From a bacterium (lineage in GTDB: Bacteria > Bacillota_I > Bacilli_A > RF39 > UBA660), in NCBI GenBank assembly GCA_014845975.1, contig RKAN01000089.1, forward strand, positions 1 through 9,596: a stretch of DNA of 9,596 bases, read 5' to 3'. The notes under the pieces are model-generated. The model searched no databases. It was not told the DNA's origin and saw nothing but the letters and a program-made list of their open reading frames with translations. Of this stretch, positions 1-6,282 are shown one piece after another. Position numbers and translations under genes: made by a program. Positions within the stretch are counted from its first letter, which is position 1; each line of letters starts with the position of its first letter.

Positions 1-2
1 AA

Positions 3-671
3 AATATAGATGAGGCAAATAATAAAACAATAATAAGAGCACATGGTATTCAAGTTAAATTAAGCAAAAAAATGAATGTAAGTTACCTTTTTAATATAAC
101 ATTGAATTCTATTGAACATTTATCAAATATCAAAGGAAAAAATATTGATGAGGCAATTCAGATTTTAAAAGAACATGGGTATGAATTAGAAAAAAACGAT
201 CGTAGTTTTTTAGAATATTATAATAGTAAAAAAGAAAATTCTTGTAAAATTTTAGAAGCAGTTATGTACTCTCTAATGAAAAGTGGTGGCAGATACGCTG
301 GGCCTAGAAGAGCGTTATTATTCGCAAAAGATTTTAAGTTAAATTTAGATATTCCAATGTCTTATGGAATTATAATGGATGATAAAGATACTTTGTATTT
401 AATTGATGAATATTTAAAAAATGGCGGTAGTGAAGATCTTACATGTTATGTTGAGTCTTTTAGAAAAGATAAAAAAATTATGTCTTTAAAAGACATTATA
501 GAAAAATTTTTAAATGATGAACCTTCCTTTGAAATAAAACAGGAGTTATCTGAAAGAAAATATGATTTGTTAGAAAGATTAGTAACAAGTTTGAATACTT
601 ATGTTGTTTCTACAGATATGCAAAGACAAAAAATAAAAGAAATTAGAATTCAAAGAAAAATGAGAAAATAA
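3..671 (+). CDS. Hypothetical protein, 5'-truncated by the window edge
   Basis: I do not recognise this protein. The first ATG is at 72, but it has no Shine-Dalgarno sequence (the bases before it are mostly A with no GGAG), and the same frame is open back to base 3. The gene therefore probably starts outside the window, and 72 is an internal Met. The visible product is charged, Lys/Glu-rich and apparently soluble, with no signal peptide or membrane helix. The motif NIDEA followed by I-[IL]-[RK]-x-H-G-[IY] appears twice, at bases 3-50 and 141-182, 46 codons apart, which suggests a tandem helical repeat. Later parts include a Gly/Arg-rich stretch (GGRYAGPRR, about residues 72-80 from Met72) and a strongly basic C-terminus. 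It converges on the regulator gene, with only 4 bases between the stop codons. It is most likely part of an operon lying to the left. An alternative is a 199-residue protein starting at 72. Confidence 0.7.
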   Translation, partial: NIDEANNKTIIRAHGIQVKLSKKMNVSYLFNITLNSIEHLSNIKGKNIDEAIQILKEHGYELEKNDRSFLEYYNSKKENSCKILEAVMYSLMKSGGRYAGPRRALLFAKDFKLNLDIPMSYGIIMDDKDTLYLIDEYLKNGGSEDLTCYVESFRKDKKIMSLKDIIEKFLNDEPSFEIKQELSERKYDLLERLVTSLNTYVVSTDMQRQKIKEIRIQRKMRK

Positions 672-685
672 ATTCTCATTTTTTT
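656..685. terminator. Bidirectional factor-independent terminator shared by converging genes
   Basis: An 11-base arm (656-666) is perfectly complementary to 673-683, around a 6-base loop. Each arm begins or ends in an A or T run, so the RNA on either strand forms a hairpin followed by U residues. The stop codon of the rightward gene (669-671) lies in the loop, and that of the leftward gene (676-678) lies in the right arm. One hairpin thus ends both transcripts and overlaps both coding ends. The stem is AT-rich, with only two G-C pairs, so it may be leaky. Confidence 0.75.
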
Positions 686-1098
686 GGTACAATAAATCCA
701 TCACATTTTTCACATTCAAAGATAGGTGTTTGATTATCCATATGTGTATATATTTGATTTGCTTTTTTTAAAAGTTCTACTAATTCGTAAGGAATGGAAG
801 TTTCATAATTACATTTATTGCATTTATATGTAATGAATTTAGGTAGTTCATTTTTTTGATTTTCTTCATCAATACATAATTTATACATATCTACCCCTAA
901 AACCAATGATATTCTCCATAAAGCACCAAGTGAAAAAGTTTGATGCTTTTTACTTTCTACGCTAGAAACAAAAGAGAGAGAGTATCCAATTTTTTCAGCT
1001 AATTCTACTTGAGTTAGATTTTTTTCTTTTCGGTATTTTTTTACATTTCTTCCGATTACACCATATATATAATTTTCATCTTCTTTTTTAAATTCCAT
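676..1098 (-). CDS. XRE-family (Cro/C1-type HTH) regulator with C-terminal zinc ribbon
   Basis: This is a predicted DNA-binding regulator of 140 residues. Residues about 16-72 form a Cro/C1-type helix-turn-helix: VKKYRKEKNLTQVELAEKIG, then S-x-S-F-V-S-S-V-E-S as the turn and recognition helix. The C-terminal part has two CxxC knuckles, Cys93/Cys96 and Cys129/Cys132, separated by a short helix. This should bind one zinc ion and could serve in dimer formation or sensing. I chose the start at 1098 because AAGGTGAT lies at the right distance (1103-1110). An in-frame ATG at 1128 adds 10 residues but has no ribosome site and sits at the predicted transcription start. The gene is divergent from the SPFH operon and shares its control region, so it is a good candidate for a self-regulating repressor of both. 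Effector and target are not shown by the sequence. Confidence 0.85.
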   Translation of the reverse strand: MEFKKEDENYIYGVIGRNVKKYRKEKNLTQVELAEKIGYSLSFVSSVESKKHQTFSLGALWRISLVLGVDMYKLCIDEENQKNELPKFITYKCNKCNYETSIPYELVELLKKANQIYTHMDNQTPIFECEKCDGFIVPKK

Positions 1099-1102
1099 AT
1101 AC

Positions 1103-1110
1103 ATCACCTT
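1103..1110 (-). promoter_or_regulatory. Ribosome binding site that sets the regulator start
   Basis: Read on the minus strand, AAGGTGAT is followed by four bases and the ATG at 1098. It is too close to the ATG two codons upstream (1104) and lies downstream of the ATG at 1128, so it supports 1098 as the start. Confidence 0.7.
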
Positions 1111-1132
1111 ATAAATATTATCCAACATTCTT

Positions 1133-1161
1133 TTTATAAATTTGTATTAGTATTCATACAA
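1133..1161 (-). promoter_or_regulatory. Candidate promoter of the XRE regulator
   Basis: On the minus strand, TTGTAT (1161-1156) is followed after 17 bases by TATAAA (1138-1133). The -10 matches the consensus at five of six bases; the -35 keeps the TTG core only. The predicted start near 1126 leaves a leader of about 28 bases before ATG 1098, which fits the ribosome site. The promoter is almost entirely covered by the inverted repeat at 1142-1161, as expected for autorepression. Confidence 0.5.
1142..1161. promoter_or_regulatory. Inverted repeat TTGTAT-N8-ATACAA, candidate operator
   Basis: TTGTAT at 1142-1147 and its exact reverse complement ATACAA at 1156-1161 form a 20-base dyad. The centres of the two half-sites are 14 bases apart. 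The dyad covers the -35 and spacer of the regulator's own predicted promoter. Cro/C1-type regulators commonly bind such short dyads. Assignment to this regulator is inferred from position. Confidence 0.5.
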
Positions 1162-1198
1162 TATTTTTATCAAAAAAAGCAAAAATATGTATAAATAA

Positions 1199-1265
1199 TA
1201 CAACTTATATCAAAAAATGTGTTATAATATTGTACAAATAGGATAGATTAAAAAGATAAGTTGTA
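1199..1265. repeat. 10-base inverted repeat bracketing the SPFH operon promoter
   Basis: TACAACTTAT (1199-1208) and its perfect reverse complement ATAAGTTGTA (1256-1265) flank the extended -10 at 1220-1228, with 47 bases between the arms. The palindrome TTGTACAA (1230-1237) lies between them near the predicted transcription start. All these elements contain TTGTA or TACAA, the half-site also found in the dyad at 1142-1161. They could be paired operators for looping or cooperative binding. In DNA this AT-rich, chance cannot be excluded. Confidence 0.45.
1220..1228 (+). promoter_or_regulatory. Extended -10 promoter candidate for the SPFH operon
   Basis: TGTTATAAT matches the extended -10 form TGnTATAAT exactly (-10 hexamer 1223-1228). 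No good -35 lies at the usual distance, which extended -10 promoters tolerate. Transcription would start near 1235, giving a leader of about 140 bases before ATG 1376. I saw no riboswitch-like fold in that leader. Confidence 0.55.
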
Positions 1266-1288
1266 AAAATAGATTATATTTTTATAAA
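1261..1288 (+). promoter_or_regulatory. Second, weaker promoter candidate for the SPFH operon
   Basis: TTGTAA (1261-1266) and TATAAA (1283-1288) are separated by 16 bases, giving a start near 1295 and a leader of about 80 bases. The -35 overlaps the right arm of the 10-base inverted repeat. It is weaker than the upstream extended -10 and may be a by-product of the AT-rich composition. Confidence 0.3.
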
Positions 1289-1375
1289 AAATATGCATTA
1301 ATAGTCAAATATATTTATAACGAATTTTTAATTTTATGTTCTATTTATTAAATGCTTAGGAAAGAGGTAAGATTT

Positions 1376-2581
1376 ATGGGATTTATTAAAGCATTTTCTG
1401 GTGCCTTAGGAGGTACAATGGCAGATCAATGGAAAGATTTCTATATGCCAAAACAAAATGTTCCAGCAACGGCAGGATTATTTCCAGCAGTAGCTCAAGG
1501 AACAAATGCAGGACGAGGAGAAAATTATAAAGGTTCTGAAAATATTATTACAAATGGAAGTAAAATTATTGTTCCAGAAGGAACAGCACTTATTACTGTT
1601 CAAGATGGACAAATAACTGGTATGATAGCAGAACCAGGAGGATTTGAATTTAGAAGTGATGATCCAAACTCTAAATCCATGTTTAGTGGAGATGGAATTT
1701 TAAATTCTACCATTAAAGAGTCATGGGAGAGATTTAAATTTGGTGGACAACCTAGTACACAACAATTAGCTTTTTATGTTAATTTAAAGGAAATACCAAA
1801 TAATAAATTTGGAACTCAAGATAAAATTAGATTTTTTGATTCTTATTTGAATGCTCAAGTATCAGTTGTAGCAAGAGGAACATACACATTAAAAATTGTA
1901 GATCCATTGCTTTTTGTGAAAAATTTTGTTCCTCAAGAATATTTACAACCAAATGCAGCGGTATTTGATTTTTCTGATATTAATAATGATGCTGGAACAC
2001 AGTTATTTAATGAAATAGTAGGTTGTTTACAGCCAGCATTATCTCAATATGCCGGAGAAGGAAATAGTATTATCCAAATTCAAAAAGATCAATTAGGATT
2101 AGCGAGAACTTTATCTTCTACTATAGAAAATGAATATCAATGGAAATCAGGTAGAGGTTTAGAAATTATAAAAGTTGCTATGACTGGATTAGATTATGAT
2201 GAAAAAACACAAGAACTTGTTGAAAGAGTAGCCGAAGCAGATGCTTTTACAGGCTCTAGAGGTAATACATTTATGCAAATGTCTGCAGCACGTGGAATAG
2301 AAGCTGCAGGACAAAATGGTGGATCAGGAATGGCATTTATGGGTATGGGAATGAATGCAGCTGGTGGAATGATGCAAGGATTACAACAACAAGTCCAACC
2401 ACAAATGAGCAATCAAGTTGCACAACCTCAACAATCAGCTACTCAAACAGCTCAAGAATCTGTTCAACAAACCCAAAATGATCCAACTGAAAAATTGTTA
2501 AACGCTAAAAAATTATTGGATGCGGGAGCAATTACACAGGAAGATTATGATAAATTAAAGGCACAATTATTAGGACTTTAA
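1376..2581 (+). CDS. SPFH/band-7 domain protein with C-terminal SHOCT motif (YdjI-like)
   Basis: This 401-residue protein belongs to the stomatin/prohibitin/flotillin group, in the YdjI-like (COG4260-type) branch. Such proteins assemble as membrane-associated scaffolds. The N-terminus (MGFIKAFSGALGGTMADQWKDF) is typical of that branch. The SPFH core spans about residues 40-290 and includes the characteristic segment VPEGTALITVQDGQITGMIA. A Gly/Met-rich stretch (about 313-333) and a Gln-rich linker (about 336-368) follow. The last 32 residues (EKLLNAKKLLDAGAITQEDY and on) are a SHOCT motif, where many relatives carry a zinc ribbon. I chose ATG 1376 because AAAGAGGT (1361-1368) lies 7 bases before it; ATG 1352 adds eight unconserved residues without a ribosome site. 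There is no transmembrane helix, so it probably sits on the cytoplasmic face through partners. It is the first gene of the operon, with three bases to the next gene. Confidence 0.9.
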   Translation: MGFIKAFSGALGGTMADQWKDFYMPKQNVPATAGLFPAVAQGTNAGRGENYKGSENIITNGSKIIVPEGTALITVQDGQITGMIAEPGGFEFRSDDPNSKSMFSGDGILNSTIKESWERFKFGGQPSTQQLAFYVNLKEIPNNKFGTQDKIRFFDSYLNAQVSVVARGTYTLKIVDPLLFVKNFVPQEYLQPNAAVFDFSDINNDAGTQLFNEIVGCLQPALSQYAGEGNSIIQIQKDQLGLARTLSSTIENEYQWKSGRGLEIIKVAMTGLDYDEKTQELVERVAEADAFTGSRGNTFMQMSAARGIEAAGQNGGSGMAFMGMGMNAAGGMMQGLQQQVQPQMSNQVAQPQQSATQTAQESVQQTQNDPTEKLLNAKKLLDAGAITQEDYDKLKAQLLGL

Positions 2582-2584
2582 AAT

Positions 2585-4063
2585 ATGCAAAATGAAATTT
2601 TAAATTCTACAAATGATACCATAATTATTAAAACAGATGAAGCAGCTAAAAATGGTCAAAATAAATGTCCAAAATGTGGAGCAACAGATATCACATTAAA
2701 CGAGAATACTGGAAAGTTAAAATGTGATTTTTGTAGATTTGAATTTGAACCTCAAAAAGATATTTTGATGGAAAATGATATCTCAAAATTAGAAGGGCAA
2801 ACAATTGGTTCTGGTGCACAAGATATTGTAGCAGATACAAATGATGTTTTAACTTTCAAATGTAGTAGTTGTGGCGCAGAGGTAGTAATTGATACTGCAT
2901 CTTCTAGTCAAGCTAGATGTCACTGGTGTAGAAATATTTTATCAGTGAATCAACAAATTCCAAATGGTAGTATTCCAGATGTTGTATTACCATTTAAAGT
3001 TACAAGAGATGACGCTAAAAATCAAATTGAAAAATTTGTTGGCAATCGAAAATTTTTTGCTCATCCTAAATTTAAAAAAGAATTTACTACTAATAATATT
3101 ATGGGTGTTTATTTTCCTTATATGGTAGTTGATGTAAATTCACATATGAAATTATCTGGTCAAGGGGAGCATCAAGTTAGAAAATATGTCAGAGGTAGTG
3201 GTGAAAATACAAAAGTATATTACGATGTAGATGTTTATAATATCGAAAGAGAGTTTGATTTAGCAATCAATGGATTAACGGTTGAATCGAGCTCTAAACG
3301 CTTAGAAAAAAAATCGAATGAGACGAATAATGTCATTAATGCTATTATGCCTTTTGATATTGAAAATTGTGTAAGATATAATTCTAATTATTTAAAAGGA
3401 TATACTTCAGAACGTAGAGATAAAAATGTTGAAGGATTAAAAGATATCGTAGAAAGAGAATCTAAAGATGTTGCCGTATTTGCATGTAATGATACTTTAA
3501 AAGAATATGATCGAGGAGTGGTTTGGTCAAATAAACAATTTTCTATAAAGGGAGAGCAATGGAAAGCAGCTTATTTACCTGTTTGGTTATATAGTTATCA
3601 GGAAGTAAGCAAGAATAAGAAAACACTACATTATGTTGCTGTAAATGCTAGAACGAAAGAAACTATGGGAAGTGTCCCAATTCATATGCCAAAATTAATA
3701 GGAATTTCTATTTTGGTTGAAATTTTAGGTATTTTAACTGCTATCAATATTGATTTTGATTATAGTTATTTGTTCTTATTTACAGGATTTCTTTATTTTA
3801 TTGTTATTTTTTTGAAATATCGAAATTCCAATGCAAGACATCAATATGAAACAGATACAAAGAGTCAGCTATTCAATTTAAGAAAAGTGGATTCTTATAT
3901 AACAAGAAAAACAGGTGTAACTAATTCTAAAATGAGTGGAGCAAATAACACAAATGTATCAGGTGAAAGTGTAGGTAATAAAATATTAAATTCTGTTACA
4001 GAAAACAATGTCGTAGCAAAAATGATAAAAGATGCTACAAATAAAGATGGAGGTAATTTATGA
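2585..4063 (+). CDS. TFIIB-type double zinc-ribbon membrane protein (YdjG-like)
   Basis: This 492-residue protein is likely the membrane partner of the SPFH protein. Two zinc ribbons lie near the N-terminus: Cys28/Cys31 with Cys47/Cys50 (KCPKCGAT...KCDFC), a TFIIB-like form, and Cys93/Cys96 with Cys112/Cys115 (FKCSSCGAE...RCHWC). A soluble domain of about 250 residues follows (PDVVLPFKVTRDDAKNQIEK to about 365), with a conserved-looking YLPVWLYSY segment. Two membrane helices (about 369-389 and 393-411) precede a polar, Asn/Ser-rich cytoplasmic tail. There is no signal peptide, so the ribbons face the cytoplasm. The start follows the upstream stop by three bases, with AGGA at 2572-2575 inside the upstream gene, so translation is probably coupled. 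It resembles zinc-ribbon proteins found beside YdjI-type SPFH genes; in B. subtilis, YdjG helps anchor YdjI. That equivalence is inferred from domain pattern and neighbourhood. Confidence 0.85.
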   Translation: MQNEILNSTNDTIIIKTDEAAKNGQNKCPKCGATDITLNENTGKLKCDFCRFEFEPQKDILMENDISKLEGQTIGSGAQDIVADTNDVLTFKCSSCGAEVVIDTASSSQARCHWCRNILSVNQQIPNGSIPDVVLPFKVTRDDAKNQIEKFVGNRKFFAHPKFKKEFTTNNIMGVYFPYMVVDVNSHMKLSGQGEHQVRKYVRGSGENTKVYYDVDVYNIEREFDLAINGLTVESSSKRLEKKSNETNNVINAIMPFDIENCVRYNSNYLKGYTSERRDKNVEGLKDIVERESKDVAVFACNDTLKEYDRGVVWSNKQFSIKGEQWKAAYLPVWLYSYQEVSKNKKTLHYVAVNARTKETMGSVPIHMPKLIGISILVEILGILTAINIDFDYSYLFLFTGFLYFIVIFLKYRNSNARHQYETDTKSQLFNLRKVDSYITRKTGVTNSKMSGANNTNVSGESVGNKILNSVTENNVVAKMIKDATNKDGGNL

Positions 4064-4995
4064 TTTGTAATAAGTGTGGAATACAAAATATGAATGGAAC
4101 AAAATTTTGTGTAAAATGTGGAAATGCTTTAGTATCACAAACAGTAAATCAACAAGTTTATCAAACAACTGGGTATCAAAATTCTAGTGTGAATCCAGTT
4201 AATAATCAAACTCAAAATTCAGTCAGTAATTCAAATATGGGACAAACTATGTCTCAACAATATACAAATTCTAATGTTAGTAATCCAAATGTCAATCAAA
4301 CAGTAATGAATCAACAATATCAAAAAAATTATGGAAATACTAGCGGTATTACAGTTTCAGAATGTCTTGCTTCTAGTATAGCGTTTTTATTAAAACCAGA
4401 TTCTACTTTAAAAGAAGAATCTTCAAAATTTGATAATATTAAAAATTCTATGATTATGACAATTGTTGTTTCCGTTTTAGCAACTTTATTTTCATTAATT
4501 CAAACTATGTTTAATGTAGTTAGAGTAACTAAATATTGGTCAAGTGAAGTAAAATGGGAATTTTCTAATCTAAAAGAAATTAATTATATTAAAACAATTG
4601 GTACAAGTCTTTTGGTATGGTTAGGTATCATTCTTGCAATTGCATTTATTTATTATGTAGTTGGATTGATTTTAAAGAAAAAAGTAAATTTTCCTAAATT
4701 ATTAGGAATTTCTGCCTTGTCAATTATACCAATTGTTATTTGTTCATTTGTTTTATCCCCTTTGTTATCTTTAATCAATACTTCTATTGGATTGGGAATA
4801 ACAGTTTTGGGATTTGTTTATACTATTGTACTTATTTATGAAGCAATGAATCAAGAAATTCAATTAGAAGGAAATCTAAAATATTATTTCAATTTGATTT
4901 GTTTTTCTGTAATTGTTGTTTCAATTTATCTTATTGCAACTAAACTATTAGCTTCTTCAATAATTGGAATAGATAACCTTCTTGATTTATTTTAG
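4060..4995 (+). CDS. Zinc-ribbon / YIP1-like five-helix membrane protein
   Basis: This 311-residue protein begins with a single zinc ribbon (Cys3/Cys6 and Cys17/Cys20; MICNKCGIQN...FCVKCGNAL). An Asn/Gln/Ser-rich low-complexity linker (about 24-95) links it to a membrane domain with about five hydrophobic helices (131-153, 181-205, 213-237, 241-262, 276-297). The helix pattern and the lead-in ECLASSIAFLLKPDSTLKEE resemble bacterial YIP1-like membrane proteins, a match made by eye. The ATG overlaps the upstream stop as ATGA, with GGAGG at 4049-4053 inside the upstream gene. The two are therefore translationally coupled and probably made in a fixed ratio. The zinc ribbon should be cytoplasmic. 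It may be a third membrane component of the SPFH complex, in a place comparable to ydjH; the exact role is unknown. Confidence 0.8.
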   Translation: MICNKCGIQNMNGTKFCVKCGNALVSQTVNQQVYQTTGYQNSSVNPVNNQTQNSVSNSNMGQTMSQQYTNSNVSNPNVNQTVMNQQYQKNYGNTSGITVSECLASSIAFLLKPDSTLKEESSKFDNIKNSMIMTIVVSVLATLFSLIQTMFNVVRVTKYWSSEVKWEFSNLKEINYIKTIGTSLLVWLGIILAIAFIYYVVGLILKKKVNFPKLLGISALSIIPIVICSFVLSPLLSLINTSIGLGITVLGFVYTIVLIYEAMNQEIQLEGNLKYYFNLICFSVIVVSIYLIATKLLASSIIGIDNLLDLF

Positions 4996-5047
4996 TTCTT
5001 AAATATAAGTTGATTATTATTTTTAATATGAAAAAAAGGAGAGTTTT

Positions 5048-6175
5048 ATGAATCCAATGAAAAAAATTTTAGTTAGTCTCTGTATTTTACTTGCTCTAAT
5101 AACAACAGGTTGTGATAAAAAATTAAATGAAAGTAAAGTAGATGAAGGATATGCAATGTGGCAAAAAATTAATAAAAGTGATTTGAGTATGACAAATTCT
5201 AATTTTATATATACCGCAGGCATACCAAGTAAAAATGGTAATATAAGAATAGGTATTCAGTTTAAAAGTGATAAAATCTATGGAGTTCAATTTGGCTCAG
5301 ATGGAAAAGGTAAATTTTATTTTAACAATGGGAATGGTTCTTTATATAATCATGTAAATAAAGGTGGAATAATGGTAAGCTTTAATTTAGGTAGTTTTGA
5401 TCTTAGTGAATATTATTCTAATATAATTGACTATAATAACTGGAAAATCATGACAAAAGAAAATGATAGTTTATTGATGATTTATTGTCCCACATCTGAT
5501 GATAACCAAAGGTGTATTAATATTAAACTTGTATATGGTGATTTGTCAAGTGCGAATGCTCAAACGGATAATGAAAAATTTGAATTGGCTAAGGAGATAC
5601 TGGATTGTATTGAAATTCATGATGATTTAAGTTATTCAGGTATTGATTATTACTATCAATATTTTAGTAATCCGTTAGATTTAATTGGAGATCAATCTGT
5701 TATACTCAACCAAAAATTAGAAAAAAGTGATGGTAGTATTATTACTTTTGGAATTAATTCTTCGAGTCAGTATATTAGTTCGGATGGAATTTCATATGTA
5801 AATAGCTTTAGAATAAATGGAGTTGATAAAAATTTATTTTTAGAAAAGTCCGTGGATGTTTATGAATATTTTGTTCCTGATAATGTTTCATTAGAAGATT
5901 ATAAAAAAAATAAAATGGCTGATGACGATGGGAAGTATATAGGAAAATATACGTCTAAAAATGGTATTACATTTGAAGTATATCGTTTTGACAATATTAA
6001 CAGCAGAGGTGAAAATGACCAATATTATTATAAACTAGTATTAAATACAAAAAGGAATAGTTATTTAGTCATTTATCAAAACTGGGGTACATCTTTGTTA
6101 GGATATCTTGGTGTTACTGGAGAAATAGAGGCAAATGTTGAATATTTTTCTGAAATATTTACAGTAAATAATTGA
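5048..6175 (+). CDS. Predicted lipoprotein of unknown function
   Basis: The 375-residue product starts with a type II signal peptide: MNPMKK, a hydrophobic core (residues 7-18) and a lipobox ending ITTGC, with Cys22 as the probable lipidated residue. Thr at -3 is tolerated but less usual than Leu or Val. The mature protein is polar and rich in Asn, Ser, Tyr and Gly, as expected for beta-rich extracytoplasmic domains. It seems to fall into two halves (about 45-192 and 205-375). Each has a beta-rich body and an acidic helix ahead of a final strand (NEKFELAKEILDCIEI; EIEANVEYFSEIFTV), so it may contain a repeated fold. GGAG at 5038-5041 is six bases before the ATG. The 52-base gap to the upstream gene has no clear terminator or promoter, so it is probably the last gene of the SPFH operon, acting on the outer face of the membrane. 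I recognise no family. Confidence 0.85.
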   Translation: MNPMKKILVSLCILLALITTGCDKKLNESKVDEGYAMWQKINKSDLSMTNSNFIYTAGIPSKNGNIRIGIQFKSDKIYGVQFGSDGKGKFYFNNGNGSLYNHVNKGGIMVSFNLGSFDLSEYYSNIIDYNNWKIMTKENDSLLMIYCPTSDDNQRCINIKLVYGDLSSANAQTDNEKFELAKEILDCIEIHDDLSYSGIDYYYQYFSNPLDLIGDQSVILNQKLEKSDGSIITFGINSSSQYISSDGISYVNSFRINGVDKNLFLEKSVDVYEYFVPDNVSLEDYKKNKMADDDGKYIGKYTSKNGITFEVYRFDNINSRGENDQYYYKLVLNTKRNSYLVIYQNWGTSLLGYLGVTGEIEANVEYFSEIFTVNN

Positions 6176-6183
6176 TGAAATAT

Positions 6184-6212
6184 TTGTGATTTATTTGACT
6201 AATTACTATAGT
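6184..6212 (+). promoter_or_regulatory. Promoter candidate after the lipoprotein gene
   Basis: TTGTGA (6184-6189) and TATAGT (6207-6212) are separated by exactly 17 bases and match consensus at four and five of six positions. The start would fall near 6219, ahead of the gene remnant. The transcript could continue through the terminator at 6557-6586 into the VWA gene. The first 107 bases of the gap (6176-6282) hold nothing else that I can identify. Confidence 0.4.
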
Positions 6213-6282
6213 TTAAAGGGTTAAGATTTTATATAAATGGATTATATGTTAATTTTAAGATAATTATTGATTTCTTCTATAG

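Noticed and set aside
2194..2412. Open frame on the minus strand opposite the 3' half of the SPFH gene
   Set aside because: Its Pro/Cys/Ala-rich translation mirrors the Gly/Met/Gln-rich sense codons; it has no ribosome site and lies wholly within a well-supported gene.
3895..4086. Minus-strand open frame across the junction of the double-zinc-ribbon and YIP1-like genes
   Set aside because: No ribosome site, and it overlaps two coupled genes; the hydrophobic look comes from antisense of polar codons.
5023..5223. Minus-strand open frame over the lipoprotein start
   Set aside because: It covers the ribosome site and signal peptide of a convincing lipoprotein gene and has no promoter or ribosome site of its own.
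6164..6200. Possible terminator after the lipoprotein gene
   Set aside because: Imperfect AT-only pairing with a bulge, a long loop and no T run after it.
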